A stretch of DNA of 64,000 nucleotides. Source: Euptelea pleiosperma (lineage: Eukaryota; Streptophyta; Magnoliopsida; Ranunculales; Eupteleaceae). The stretch is from assembly GCA_035048495.1 (NCBI GenBank), contig CM068553.1, positions 11,339,259 to 11,403,258 on the forward strand, in the 5' to 3' direction. How positions within the stretch are numbered: the first letter of the stretch is position 1; every line of letters starts with the position of its first letter. The notes under the pieces are model-generated. The model did no database searches and had not been told where the DNA came from. It worked only from the letters and a program-made list of their open reading frames with translations. Position numbers and translations under genes: made by a program. Below are positions 1 to 11,179 of this stretch, piece by piece.

Positions 1-1679
1 TCAAGTGAAAACTGATCACTTCATTAGGAGTTTTCAAAAGGGGTTGAGATGAAGATCAAATGCTCATCGGATTGCTTAATTTAAAGTTGTTCATTAGTAA
101 AAACTATTTGTCTCTATATTTTCATGTTTCCTTCATACATTTATGCTACATTAATATTACAAATGTATAATGCATCATTTCCAAATTTCTTTATGTTGGC
201 GAACTTTTACAAATATTCTCCATGTCGAATTGAACTTCTTCAAATTAATTCCAAATATTAATTGGGCAAAATTTAGGGCGAATTTGAAGTCTAGTACCTT
301 GATTGTTGATTGCTCAACGTTTGGCTCCATAAAGCATAGTTGGTCGTAGTGTCTTGCATGAGATTAATAGAATTATGGAACTCCCTTTGTTTGCAATTCG
401 GTAACACCAAAATAGATACTATTAGATTATAACCTTATTGGTTTTGTTGCTTTTTTTTTTCTTTAATTCTTTTGTCAATTTTGGTTTTATGTAGTCTTAT
501 TTTTGTTTCTTAGTATGGTTTGGTCATTCTTAATTTCTCTTTAAGCAAGTTCATAAACATCTCAAGCATTAGTAGAAAGTATCTTCAGAAGTAGAAAGTA
601 GGGCATCAGGTAGGCTCCTTCCATTATAAGAAAGAGGATTCGGACTACTCAGGAAAGGGGTTATTGTTTTCCTTAATTTGAAATGGAAGTAACTCTAATG
701 GTTTTCTGTGTGAGTCCTTTACTTCCTTCTCTTTACTTATTTTCTTTAAAATTATGGTTTTCTCGTCATCCATTAGTAGATTATTGCTAAGACCATGAGT
801 TGCATTTGCAATAGCTGGAGGACAAGATAGGCCAAACCTGGTGCATATGGTGGATAAACTTGTTGAATTGATTGTGTTCGGGGAGGATCCACCATTCGTA
901 AAAGTAGGAGGAAGTAAAGGGAAAGGGCGGCTTACTTGATTTGGGCTAAAATTCCAATAATCACCCATTTGGTGACATCTTTACATTTGTGTGGTAGTCT
1001 TCGAGGATTAGGAATATCGTTTGGAGTGATAGTGTTTTAGCATTATTATTATGCATTTTACCTTTCTACTCTCTTCTTGGCATTGTTGTAATTATGTAAT
1101 TATGATGATTATATTTTCACTCAGTCATGATTATGATTATTGGGATATTGAGAGATTTGTGACTGCCTTAGGTATCTATGTATAACACATTTGGTTGTAT
1201 TTTTGTTTCCTCTCTTCTTTCTTCTTCCACATTTTTTCAAGTTCCTTTTGATCAAAAGAGTTACTTGCTTATTATTTGATCAAAAAGTACTCAAATATAT
1301 GGTCTAGGATAAACATGATGAAGATGTGAAAACATGATACTTAGAATTAGATTTCCTTAACTGGATTGTATGCTACCTAGGAGCAACAACTATAACAGTC
1401 TCAACTAGTTTAAATCTCTATTTAAATTCCATAGATGTACTCATCCATTGTGGAGTTAAGAATTTTTTGTTTTTTGTTATTCAGACCGTTTGGGATTATG
1501 TTTATTTTTTAACTTTTAGTAGTTAAAAGTTGACTACAAATAGAAGCTAAAATTTTTGGATTTTGACTTCTCAAGAAGTTACTTTTTCTTGCTTTGCTTC
1601 AATTTAAGCGTGTGTTGAATTGAAAACTTAAGAGAAACTTTCATATTACCATGTTCGCCTCTCTAATCCTTTAAGGCGA
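1..1679. other. Unassigned AT-rich intergenic DNA
   Basis: No convincing gene, tRNA or bounded element is seen here. The stretch is AT-rich with short T runs and an ATTATG-type low-complexity patch around 1050-1145 that resembles a retroposon tail, but no boundaries can be fixed. One 107-codon minus-strand reading frame is listed separately. Confidence 0.4.
645..968 (-). CDS. Hypothetical 107-aa ORF, function unknown
   Basis: An ATG-started frame of 107 codons on the minus strand. The protein is Ser/Thr/Asn/Pro-rich in its first half (it starts MGDYWNFSPNQVSRP) and Lys/Glu-rich later. I recognise no domain, signal peptide or membrane segment. It could be the first exon of a split gene whose remainder lies left of the window, or chance. 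No flanking promoter or homologous copy in the window supports it. Confidence 0.15.
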   Translation of the reverse strand: MGDYWNFSPNQVSRPFPLLPPTFTNGGSSPNTINSTSLSTICTRFGLSCPPAIANATHGLSNNLLMDDEKTIILKKISKEKEVKDSHRKPLELLPFQIKENNNPFPE

Positions 1680-1687
1680 TTCATAAA

Positions 1688-2128
1688 CCTAGTCACAAAA
1701 ATCTCCAATTTTTTAAAAAATCTCAAAAAATGTCTGATTTTTCGAATTCACGAATCAATCGCCGATTAATCGGCAAAATCTCCGATTAATCAAAAAATCG
1801 GCGATTAATCAACGATTTTGCAAAATTTTGCCGATTAATCGACTGAGACCCATTTTTTCCCCTTTTGATTCCGATTTTGCCGATTTTATGAATTATGAAT
1901 GAGATATCATGCTCATGAGTTATGAGTTATAGCTTATTATTATTAAATTATAGATGTGCTTTTCATCATATAAATGTGTTTTGTTAAAACAACATTTCTA
2001 ACTTGAAAAATGCCATGATATATATTTTTTATGTATTTTTTATTTTTGTTGATTTTTGCCGATTTTTACCGAATTTTCCCGACTTGACCCCTCCCGATTT
2101 ATTGCCGAATCCTGACTTTGTGTCTATG
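1688..2128. mobile_element. hAT-type MITE, 441 bp, TSD TTCATAAA
   Basis: The direct repeat TTCATAAA lies at 1680-1687 and 2129-2136. Just inside are imperfect terminal inverted repeats, CCTAGTCACAAA on the left and the complement CATAGACACAAA on the right (10 of 12). The interior is AT-rich, with repeated palindromic CGATTAATCG motifs. An 8-bp target duplication is the hallmark of hAT elements. There is no coding capacity, so it is a non-autonomous MITE. Confidence 0.75.
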
Positions 2129-2549
2129 TTCATAAATGACCACTTCAACTATTTTTATTGACAAAAATATCCCTCTAAGCCTTTAGTACAAATTATTAAT
2201 GACCATTTTGTCCTTTCAAACACACTTCCACTTCTAGTAGGCAACATCTCTTTCTAGTAACTTCTACTACAAGTAGAAGGGCTTATCCATGTTTGTGAAG
2301 AGGTGAATGAGGTTGCAGATTTTTTGGCCAACGATTATATGACAAGACTTCATTATATTGGGATATTTGTTCCTGTTCTATGTTGTGTTTTTCTTTTGGA
2401 TTTAAATTTTCATTATATTGTTATATTCGAAGTAACTTTGTCACATATCTGAAAAATAAGAATAGACTTCTCAATAAGATGTGCTTCCTGTGAAATCGAG
2501 AGAAGGACGAGGGACTTGATACAAAGACAATGAAGTGGGAAGATATGCT

Positions 2550-3600
2550 AGAAGAGGAAGCTTACTATTGAACTTGAATTAACACTGGAGCTTGGACACA
2601 TGGGGTTGGTGCAAAACCTACCAGATCTGATCCATAGGCATATGCTCAAGCACACACACGCAACAAAGAAACAATAGAATACCCTAAACACCAAATATAT
2701 GGGCTGAAGTTCGATTCCTCCATCACCACAACAGTATGTAAGCCAAATGGCAAACAACAAGATAGATCATAGAAGGGATTGTTTATAATACGACCAAAAG
2801 AGAGTACAAACCAAACTGCAAATAACTCCAAAAACTCCGAACTACAAGATTAATCTTAGATGGGATTCTTTATGATGTCAGCAACATAATACAAAAGAAT
2901 AAGGCTGAGAACTTCACTGAATGGATGGCCAGCACAGGTGGTCTCTCATAAGAGGAAGTTGAGACGAGATGAGGGCAGCCCAATAGATCTTCTCATCACA
3001 AGGATCTCAAATGGATAGGATGGTACCTCATGCAAAAGGTAGTAATAGACAAGGTAAACGATGATCGCTCTCATAAGGGGCAGCAGGGGGTGCTGGATTT
3101 GAGGCTAGAGCAAGATGATGTGATGTGACAGAATATCTTGATTCAGTGGTAAAAACCTTAGTAAGGGGAGCATGGGCTACTTTAATAGATAGAGAAAAAA
3201 GATTATCAACAATTTTCTTTAAGGGCCCGTTTGGTTGCCCGGAATTGAGCCGGATTTGGATATCCAAACAGCTAAAATTAGAATTCACTTGGAATGCCAA
3301 GTAAATTCCATTATGCAACCAATCACAAGAAATTTCAATTCTTGGAATTCAAATTCCAAGAAATCACAAATTCAGGAATTCTATTTTCAATTCCAAATCC
3401 ATGTCTGATTACCAAACATACCCTAAATGGCTTATTTCTTTCCTTATTTAGGAAAATCCTAACCACCCTTGACGATAAATAGGTACTTTTTTGAAAAATA
3501 CCCTTATTTGTGTGCTAAACATGAAAGAAGAGAGAGTGCTATATGTGGCAATAATGATGGGACTCGCCCTCACCTTCTAGAGCTTGGATTCGCTTGCATT
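2550..3600. repeat. Dispersed repeat, copy A (pairs with 6165-6845)
   Basis: This segment and 6165-6845 share a diverged colinear sequence: both contain ACACCAAATATATGG, later a block with GGATCTCA/GGATCTGA, then a GGTAAACGRTG block, then AACATGAAAG. They lie in the same orientation 3.6 kb apart. Copy A carries a Tourist-like MITE (3223-3423) that copy B lacks. ORFs inside are not conserved between the copies. Origin unknown, perhaps a degraded retroelement. Confidence 0.6.
3223..3423. mobile_element. Tourist-like MITE, 201 bp, TSD TAA
   Basis: Terminal repeats GGGCCCGTTTGGTTGCC and, inverted at the right end, GGGTATGTTTGGTAAT are flanked by TAA at 3220-3222 and 3424-3426. A 3-bp TWA duplication with such ends is typical of PIF/Harbinger (Tourist) MITEs. 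The interior is a near palindrome built on GGAATTC and CCAAG motifs. The related repeat at 6165-6845 lacks it. Confidence 0.7.
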
Positions 3601-3870
3601 AATTTTTCGTTCGTTTAAGAAACTTGACTTTTTGGAGGAGTTATTCTTTGAACTACTCACAAATCTCATCACTCAAGCTAGGCGAAGGCATGTAAAGGTA
3701 CATGAAGGACAGAGAATGATAGGAAAGGGATGGAGAAGGATGGCGAATGATTGCAAAGGGTTATGAGTATGATGAAGGCATGCGAAGTATGCAAAGTTAT
3801 GCGAAGGCATGGGAAGGATTGAGGAGGATTGAGAAGGGGTGGAGGAAGAGTGTGGGGAAGGAAAGAGAAG

Positions 3871-4769
3871 TAGGGCTGCAACTTGGGTGGGCTCAACCCG
3901 ACGTTGGGCTCGGGTTGGGTTGGCCCCTTCAGTACTCGGGCTCGGGTCTCATGTTGAACAGTTGAAGAGCCCGATCAAAATCAGGTTGGGCTCGGGTTGA
4001 GACTTTGAGTAGCCCAACCCAACCTGAGCCCGACGTATATAGTATACAATTATACATAACCGAGCCTCCTTTCCCCGATTTCAACCCTAACTGCCTCCCT
4101 TCTCTCCTTCCTTTCCAAAAATACCCAAACCCTAACCTCCCCTTATCTCTCTTTCTATCCCTCGCTACGCCGACAATTGTTGCAACCATCAGTCTAATTG
4201 ATGACGGTAGAGGAATGTTCGATCGAATTTCCGGTAATGGGGTCAAATGCGCTTTTGCCAACCATGGCTTCTTCGTTAAAGAAATCAAAGTGATCATCGA
4301 TGATGAAATGGTCACCGGATTTTGGTTTTCTGCGTCATTTTTTCGACGTGAGTTGGGGATTTACGGTACAACAGTAGCCGCCTTGGAAGAACTCCGGTAC
4401 TTCCATTGATGTCTGGTAGGGCAGCAAAACTAGGTTTTTTTCACAGAGAGATGGGAGGGGAAAGGAAAGGAAGACTGACGATTCTCTCATCTCCGCCATT
4501 ACAGGTACGACATCCATTCTCTCTTTGACACTCCTTTGTTCTCTCCCTCTCTCTCTTTGGTGGTGATGTGGTAGGTGTAGCACCACCAACTTTGATTGAT
4601 TTTTCGCATGCATTCGGCGGAACGCAGAGGGCTTGATGATAGTCGGTGGACTGCTGATGATCAGTCATAGTACGAACCCGGCCAACCTGATCGGGTTGGG
4701 CTCAGGCTTGATGATCTAAAGGTCGGGTTGAGCTCCAACCCGAACCAACCCGCCCGAGTTACAGCCCTA
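3871..4769. mobile_element. hAT-type element with possible captured gene segment
   Basis: The 8-bp direct repeat AAGAGAAG occurs at 3863-3870 and 4770-4777. The element starts TAGGGCTGCAACTTGGGTGG and ends with an inverted equivalent (complement TAGGGCTGTAACTCGGGCGG). Subterminal arms are rich in GGGCTCGGGTTGGG and its complement. The centre (about 4040-4640) is non-repetitive, of balanced composition and codes a 134-codon frame, unlike the arms. Reading: a non-autonomous hAT element that has picked up host sequence. Confidence 0.75.
4005..4409 (+). pseudogene. ORF of 134 codons inside the hAT element; possible captured gene fragment
   Basis: The frame begins in the left arm of the element and runs through its central unique region, ending at 4409. 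Residues from about 60 on (for example DDGRGMFDRISGNGVKC) look like ordinary coding sequence, whereas the first ~20 residues are translated from the repeat arm. A good splice donor-like site (CAG/GTACGA) lies downstream near 4502. I recognise no family. It may be a transduplicated exon with no function, or a chance frame. Confidence 0.35.
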
Positions 4770-4777
4770 AAGAGAAG

Positions 4778-5320
4778 GGGTGGAAAAGGTCATGGATTGG
4801 AGTAGGTTTGGGCTTCTGCCCATGGGTTGGAGTCCTCAGAGTTGGGTCACGTGCCATTTTGTGGCCCATCCTTTATATTCATTTTTTAAGTTGCCGAGAA
4901 CTTGTTCTCAAGTTTGTTTCCTCATGTTCCCATCTTTTCTTCTTCCCTTCGATGGTGTTTGATGGTTTAGCTATCCTTTACCTTGGATCCGCTCTTTCCT
5001 ACGATCCATTCGATCATATTGTTGAATTGTCTCCTCGTCACACGAATGTTCTTTATTATTGTACATGGAGCTACCCCATATATAACTCATTCCAACACCC
5101 AAGCTTCTACTTGGACATTGTTTAATACTTATGCATTGCGTTCTTCTCACCATTAATCCTTCCCAACTTATTTGAGAGTATAAAGCTCCTTGACCTCACC
5201 TTTGCTACGGATTGCTTCATCATCATATAGGGGTTTTGCCGTTGTTTTCTTTGGATAGGTGAAAGCTTTATTTGAGTAGAAAATAAAAAAGAAATTGAGG
5301 AGAAAACAGAAAAAGAGATA
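4778..5320. other. Unassigned sequence between hAT element and LINE end
   Basis: Two overlapping forward frames (60 and 105 codons) exist here but overlap each other in different frames, show no recognised domain and have no supporting signals. I regard the stretch as non-coding or decayed retroelement sequence. Confidence 0.35.
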
Positions 5321-5329
5321 CAAAGTCAG

Positions 5330-5790
5330 AGGTCGAGGTACCCTTCCAAAAGGAGGGAAAATGCTAAACTTTCTCTCTCAACAAAAGATTCCCATCTAAA
5401 AACTAAATCCTCAAAGAACAAGCCCCTACATTCCTCAAATAGCTGGGACTAAAAGAAAATAAGCGCTTTAACCGAAAGAATGATAGCTTGACAATCTTCT
5501 TCTTTATCCTCGAAAGTTATACGGTTTCTCTCGCTCCAAATACCCCACATGATCGCAAAGAGGAGGATATTCTAGAAACAATGACCGCAAGGTTAAAAAG
5601 CAAAGGACAACCAACTGCTAAACGTGTCCTTCATTGAGCTAGGGAGGACCCAATTCATCACAAATCGAGAGAAAAATGTGTCCCACACCCTTTTGGCTAC
5701 ATCTGCAATGAGCAAGTGATTAACCGATTTCCGGTTTTCTTTGCACATTGAACAATAATTCACAATGATCTTCTTAAGATCTTCCTCAAG
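5330..5790 (-). pseudogene. LINE (non-LTR retrotransposon) 3' end, zf-RVT remnant
   Basis: Read on the minus strand from about 5790 to 5330, the translation gives the C-terminus of a plant L1-type LINE ORF2: a Cys-x2-Cys piece (YCSMCKENRKSVNHLL), then WGIWSERNRITFEDKEED and FEECRGLFFEDLVFRW. These match, block by block, the frame at 53013-53567. At least two stops interrupt it and the upstream endonuclease and reverse transcriptase are missing, so it is a 5'-truncated dead copy. Confidence 0.7.
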
Positions 5791-6130
5791 GAGGCAGAGA
5801 AGGCTCTAGTAGCGTTGTGCGACCAAAGGCGAGACTTTTCTGTCTGTGTGTCTAGAGGAATTGCCATTGTAATCTTCAACTATCTCTTTGTGGAAGATAG
5901 TATCACTATAAAAAATGGGTGTACTATCATCTTCTTTAGTTGTCTTCTCATTAAAGGTTGGTGGTGATTCTCAATCTCCGATGTGCATAGACTGCTTAAA
6001 ATATGATGAAAACAAGAGCATTCTGATCTAATATTCGTTCCTCAATATTAATATCTTCTATTATCTTTAATTTTTTAGCTATCTTAGCATCACTAGCACT
6101 CGAAGATGACATTTGAATCACCATCCTAAA
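5791..6130. other. Unassigned
   Basis: No gene or bounded element seen. This may be the continuation of the LINE fragment on its left or of repeat copy B on its right. Confidence 0.3.
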
Positions 6131-6164
6131 CTGTGGAGGAAAGTACTTGCCTTTAATACCAACT

Positions 6165-6845
6165 TAGTGCAGATCCAGCCAGAACATATACCAGATATGG
6201 TCTACAAGCATAAAGCGACAACAATTAACCACACACTCAACAACAAACAACTAAATAAACACCCGAAACACCAAATATATGGTTGAAGATAGATTCCAAT
6301 ATCACCAAAGGTCCAAAACATAAGACAAGACAAATTGCCAAAGAACTCTATAGTCCAAACTACAAGATAGACTGCAGAAGGAAATTCAATATGAAGCAAT
6401 ATAAAACAAAGGGATATGAGGTGAGAACTTGATTCATCAGATGGCCAACTTAGATCCTCTTGTACAAGAGGTACTAGAGAGGATGGTAGCTTGATAGATC
6501 TTTTCAGTTCGAGGATCTGAGACCATTGAGGACAAGACCACACAAAAGAGGTAGCAATGGACAGGGTAAACGGTGTCCCTCCGCAGGAGGCAACAGAGGG
6601 TCTATGCTAGAGCAAGAGGCTACGACGGGAACATTACTTCATCATTAGAGAAAAGATAATCAAAGACCCCTTCAAGTGACTCATTCTCTTCCATTATATT
6701 GGGGAAAAAACTAACCACTATAGATTTAGTAAAAATACCTTATTCATCATGTGCTCAACATGAAAGGGGAAGCTGTGCTAAACGTTGATGATTGTGGTCA
6801 GATCTGCCCATACCATAAGAAGTTTGGACTCGTTTGCATCACAGT
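6165..6845. repeat. Dispersed repeat, copy B (pairs with 2550-3600)
   Basis: Same order of conserved blocks as copy A (ACACCAAATATATGG, AGATAGACTGCAGAAGG-like block, GACAGGGTAAACGGTG, CTCAACATGAAAGG). It lacks the Tourist MITE of copy A: sequence runs straight from GATAATCAAAGA into the right flank. The two copies are strongly diverged, so the duplication is old. Confidence 0.6.
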
Positions 6846-7540
6846 AATGCTTAGGCCCATCTTGTCCTTGAGAGCTCATTATTATTAGTGTCCCTAACCC
6901 CTCCCCCGTAAAGAAAATGTCCAATTTAAAAAAGAACACCATTTTTTGGTGTACCAAAGTTCCTTTTTAAGAGTCGTTTTTCCTACTGTGTATAGCATTT
7001 GTACAAATATGGGTGTGTTAGTTCTATGTAATAGGGACTTTGACACTGGTGTCAGTGTCCGACATGGATACGAGGTGTACGACACGTCAACCTAAAAAAA
7101 TCTGATACGGAAACACATCCGTACATATATTTATTAAAATATATGAATGCTTAAAATTATTAATAATATAAAAAAATAGAAAATAAAGCAGAAAATATTT
7201 TGAGTCCGTTTAGAGCTACACCCGCATCTTACACCCGTTTCTTACTCCCAATCTCATCCATCTATTAGCCAAAAATCGATGGTTTCTTATAATGCTGATG
7301 TGGCACTTCATTAATTCTTATATTCGGCTTGACTCGAGCCAATCAACCAATCAACAGCTCCCTTTGAAAGCAACTTTTTCTCCCAAAGAAGAAAGCTTGG
7401 CTTTTTCTTGCAGTACACACTTCTGTCTTTCTCTTCAGCTGGAGTTTTGTTCCGAGTAACGGCGAGTGCCATTAAAAAGGTCCATAAGATCTGAAAATTT
7501 TAAGAAATCTTAAAAAAAACCCATAACAGAGAGGGACGTA

Positions 7541-7673
7541 CTTTTTGAAGCAGCGAAGTAGTGCCCAATGACAAAGCGCCACAATCTGCTATTCAAAAGC
7601 ATTTCTGGGTTTGTACAAAAGCATCCGGATTTTGACGCTTTGTGATTGGCCACTACTTAGCTGCTTCAAAAAA
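7541..7673. mobile_element. Small foldback MITE inside the MULE
   Basis: A 133-bp palindrome: the left arm starts TTTTTGAAGCAGC..AAGTAGTG and contains ATGACAAAGCGCCA; the right arm is its complement. The centre is about 40 bp. Family unknown. Confidence 0.55.
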
Positions 7674-7854
7674 TTTCACGTGTAGAGTTTTTTTCCTTTT
7701 TTTATATTAATCAAGTTGTAGACTTTTTTTTTGTTTAATCAGGTGGTAGACATTGTTGGTTAATCCAAATGTTGAACCTGTGGCGGGAACCATCTCATGA
7801 CTTGCAGACGGTCATTGATGGTGGGGGCCTAGGGCCCTTTGACGAGGAAGCCTA

Positions 7855-8444
7855 AGAGCATCTCCAATCGAACTCTAAATCTCTAGTTTAGAGATGGGAG
7901 ATACTTCTATATCTGGAGACCCACAAGGGGTCTCTAAAACAAATCTCTATTACTGTTCAAAGTTAATAAATGTCCACACTACCCTTTTGTTTGCACTCAT
8001 GTACAATATTATTCCTAATGTATCATTTATAATTTCAATTATATTTTAATAAAATTGATAACTTTTAATATATAAATCTATTGTTTTTAAATTATTATCA
8101 TTGGAAAGGTATCGTCGATACCTTTAAAATGAGACTAATATTAAATTTGTTTAATGTATATTTTAAAAATAATTTTTATTATATATTAATTAGGGTTTAG
8201 GGGTGTTAATTTTGCTCGTTTAATCGAAACCGAAAACTCCGATTTCGGTTCCACATTTTTGGGGGGAAATCAATTGAGTTTTTGGAAGAAATAGTTAAAT
8301 AGTGTTTATAGAGATAGGTGAATAGTGTTATAGAGATGTGTTGGTTGGAGTCATTGTGAAAATCAATGTTCTCCAAATGCACTTTTTAATAAAAAATAGT
8401 ATTTTGGGTTTCTAAAATAGAGATCATGGTTGGAGTTGCTCCAA
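7855..8444. mobile_element. GAGCATCTCCAA-type MITE inside the MULE
   Basis: The left end GAGCATCTCCAATCGAAC and the right end TTGGAGTTGCTCC are inverted versions of the widespread plant GAGCATCTCCAA terminus. The AT-rich interior holds a second pair of inverted TCTCTA/TAGAGA motifs. It sits entirely within the MULE, so it is younger or was carried along. No clear target duplication. Confidence 0.55.
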
Positions 8445-8639
8445 CTGTTGTTGATCTAAGGGACTTGGGGAATCGGACTTAAAATAGCAATAGAAGAGAG
8501 AGAAAGCGAGAGATGACCGAAGATGTTGGTACGTGGTAGTGACAGTGGCAAGACGGGATCGCAATTGAGGAACAAGACGAAGGAGAAACTTTTTGATCCT
8601 CGTATTTTATTTTTTATCCAGCATCCGGGCAACGGGCAC

Positions 8640-9400
8640 TACCTTATAACGCGACGTGGCACTCTTAGAGACTAATGACCGTATGGATGTTTGGCCCATC
8701 CTTTGGTGGACCTAAAGACCCAAAATCAGCCTGATTGGTAATTTCTAGACATTGGATCTATGTACCTCAAAATAATGCTCGAAACCCACAGATGAAAATC
8801 AACCCATTAAAAAGACTAAAATTTAACCATTATAAACCTTCAATCAGGCTGATCCACACATCCTGGTGGCACTAAAATACACGTCACACATCCTTAGATA
8901 TCAATGACTGTACAGAAGTTTGAACCAGACCTGCATACTAAAAATCAACCTGAATTGGTGAAACTTCCATTCTTAGAGCCAACGCCTAGAAACCAACAAT
9001 CAAGTTTTGAACTTTGATTTCCAAGTTTACCTATGGATGGTGCAAACATCCTTGGACCATAGTACGAGCAACATGTTACACACTTAGAGATTGCCGACCT
9101 TATGGATGTTTTGGCCCAACCCTTGATAGACCTACACTCTTAGAGTTTGCTGACCGTATGGATGTTTTTGTCGCAACCCTTGGTCGACCTACAAACCAAA
9201 AATTAGTCATATTAGTGATTTCCAAGCGTTGGATTGGAGTCATTTTCATGGTTAATTTTCAACTGTGTAATTTGAACATTATTTGGGATAGAAAGATCCA
9301 AAGGTTCGAAATCACTAATCAGGCTGATTTTTGATATGTAGGTCCACCTATGGATGGGCCAAAACATCCATACGGTCAGTAGTTTCTAGGAGTGTGCTCG
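8640..9400. mobile_element. G-box foldback elements, two or more rearranged copies
   Basis: Arms with CACTCTTAGAG, GACCGTATGGATGTTTGGCC, GGTGGACCTAC and AGCCTGATTRGTGATTTC occur several times in both orientations, ending with GTCAGTAGTTTCTAGGAGTG near 9395. The left arm block at 9085-9185 is repeated in tandem. This is a rearranged cluster of the foldback family described at 14428-14714 and elsewhere, sitting inside the MULE. Confidence 0.6.
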
Positions 9401-10249
9401 GTGTTTTAGGCATTAGATTCTGACATTTTAATGGGATGATTTCTGGCCATTGGATTTGAGATTTTTTTGGGTGCTAAACCATGTTCCAGATCTTTTTTTA
9501 AACAAATTTAACAGATTTATCAGCTCAAAGGTAAGGTTTCTTGTTCTTTTTGTTTTTAGAAAGCCAAGCTTTCTTCTTTGAGCCGTGCGTCAGTTGAGAA
9601 AAAAGTTGCTTTAAAAGGGACCTGTTGATTGGATGATTGGCATCAGCATTAAAGGTAAATAGCTTGGCTGGACTACTAGGCTCGAGTCAAGCCGAATGTA
9701 AGAATTAATGAAGTGCCTCATCAGCATTAACAAGAAGCCATAGATTTTGGGTAACAAGGGATGAGATTGGGAGTAAGAAACGGGTGTAAGAAGCGGGTGT
9801 AGCTCTAGACAGACTCAAATATTTATTAGTTTATTATTGTATGGAGGATGGAACACACCAATCCACTTTTAGAAATCAATTTTATATTAAAAATTATTAA
9901 AACAATGGGTGGCACAGCCATAAGTGTCCAGACGTGTGTCGGGAATTGTTGACACGCGTGTCTGGGTGTCGAGGTGTCAGACATGGCAAAACCCTAAAAG
10001 TGTAGTGTCCTTGTTACATTTGTTGTAAACTGCTATGAAAGAATGGGGGTGTTGTTTGGAGTCGTAGTTTGTTTAGGAATCTCTATAGTTACAACTCTTC
10101 TCTTTTTTTTTGATAGGTATGACTCTTCTCTTCTTGAGCTACTCCTTATTCTCGAGTCAGAGTGCATTCCAATAAATGGACAAGTCAAATGGATTTGGAA
10201 ATGGAGCTGGGATGGTTTTTTTTTTTTGCTGAAATCTTTTATTCTCATC

Positions 10250-11150
10250 TTATGAAGACCAGCCAGGGAGTCTTACTTTGAAGAACTTTTGGGAAGTGTC
10301 GATACCGCTTAGAAGTCACTTTCTTCTCTTGGAACACGGCTCAAGGTTAAATTCTAACAGTTGGTAATATTATTAAAAGAAAAAGAAAGAGTTCTTCCTA
10401 AATACTTGCTTCCTGTACTGAAAAGTGGAAGAATCAGCTTAATGAAAAGCTTTTTGGAAGAGTGGGCAACTGATGTCCTTTATTGTCCTTGTGTAAAATA
10501 TTCGTTTGCCTTTTGGACATATGAGTCTCAAATGTTTTTTTTTGGGGGGGCATATATAGAACATACAACTATACAAGCTCAATTCAAAAGTCCCACACAT
10601 ACATACGTACTATATTTTTGGCCTTATAGCCCAAACTATAAAAAGCTTCCTGATCCAAACATGTAATTCAAAATTGGTCAGATGGGCCTTAAATAGGCCT
10701 TTAATATCAAAATTAGTCAATGATTGTTTCAACCAAACGATTTCCTCTTCTTTAATGGAGTGACATGGCACAATAGGAACCACACAAATGTTCTCCCTTG
10801 AATGGTCTCTTTTCCACTGCATGAGACGTCAGAATAGTGTGCATGAAACAAGTTTGGAGCTGTAGTGCTTTGTCTCTTACTACCGAAAAACACCAAGCGG
10901 TGGAGAAAATCGAATTACACTTTTCAGAAAATAAAGAAACAATTACAAGACTTTGAAAAAGGGAAAAAAATATTAGGGAGGCATAGCTTGAAGCTTGCTC
11001 AACAGGGGGTATGGAAATGACACTTTTTATATCCAGTGCAGTCTTCTCAAATGGAGAGCAAAATAGTTCGGGACAGATATCGTTATGTCGTGCGGTCTAC
11101 AAGCTGACGTAGCCCTGTTCCCTTCTCAGCAAGGAATAGGGGAATGGTAC
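10250..11150. other. Unassigned upstream region of the GIL1-like gene
   Basis: No convincing gene. Short frames overlap on opposite strands and carry no recognisable domain. A T8/G7 patch lies near 10540. The right part probably includes distal promoter sequence of the gene at 11922. Confidence 0.35.
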
Positions 11151-11179
11151 TCCCTTACAGCTGCTTCTGACAACTCTGC

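Larger units (their letters stand above)
7202..9816. mobile_element. Non-autonomous long-TIR MULE, 2.6 kb
   Basis: The outermost sequences are inverted copies of each other for about 200-280 bp: left GAGTCCGTTTAGAGCTACAC, right (complement) GAGTCTGTCTAGAGCTACAC, continuing through an AAGCCGAATRTAAGAATTAATGAAGTG-type block and ending near AAAGCCAAGCTTTC. The flanks are AAATATTTT (7193-7201) and AAATATTTA (9817-9825), a 9-bp duplication with one mismatch, as expected for Mutator-like elements. No transposase is present. The interior is filled by other elements, listed separately. Confidence 0.85.
7035..10020. mobile_element. Possible outer palindromic element split by the MULE
   Basis: Sequence just outside the MULE on the left (around 7035-7120, TGTAATAGGGAC then GTGTCCGACATGG) is echoed in inverted form on the right (around 9940-10020, GTGTCAGACATGGC then GTCCTTGTTACA). 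This suggests that the MULE landed inside an older foldback MITE with TGTAAYARGGAC ends. No clear target duplication was found. Confidence 0.3.

Noticed and set aside
4808..5125. 105-codon frame with hydrophobic segments
   Set aside because: It overlaps another frame, has no homologue that I recognise, and sits between transposons; insufficient evidence for a gene.
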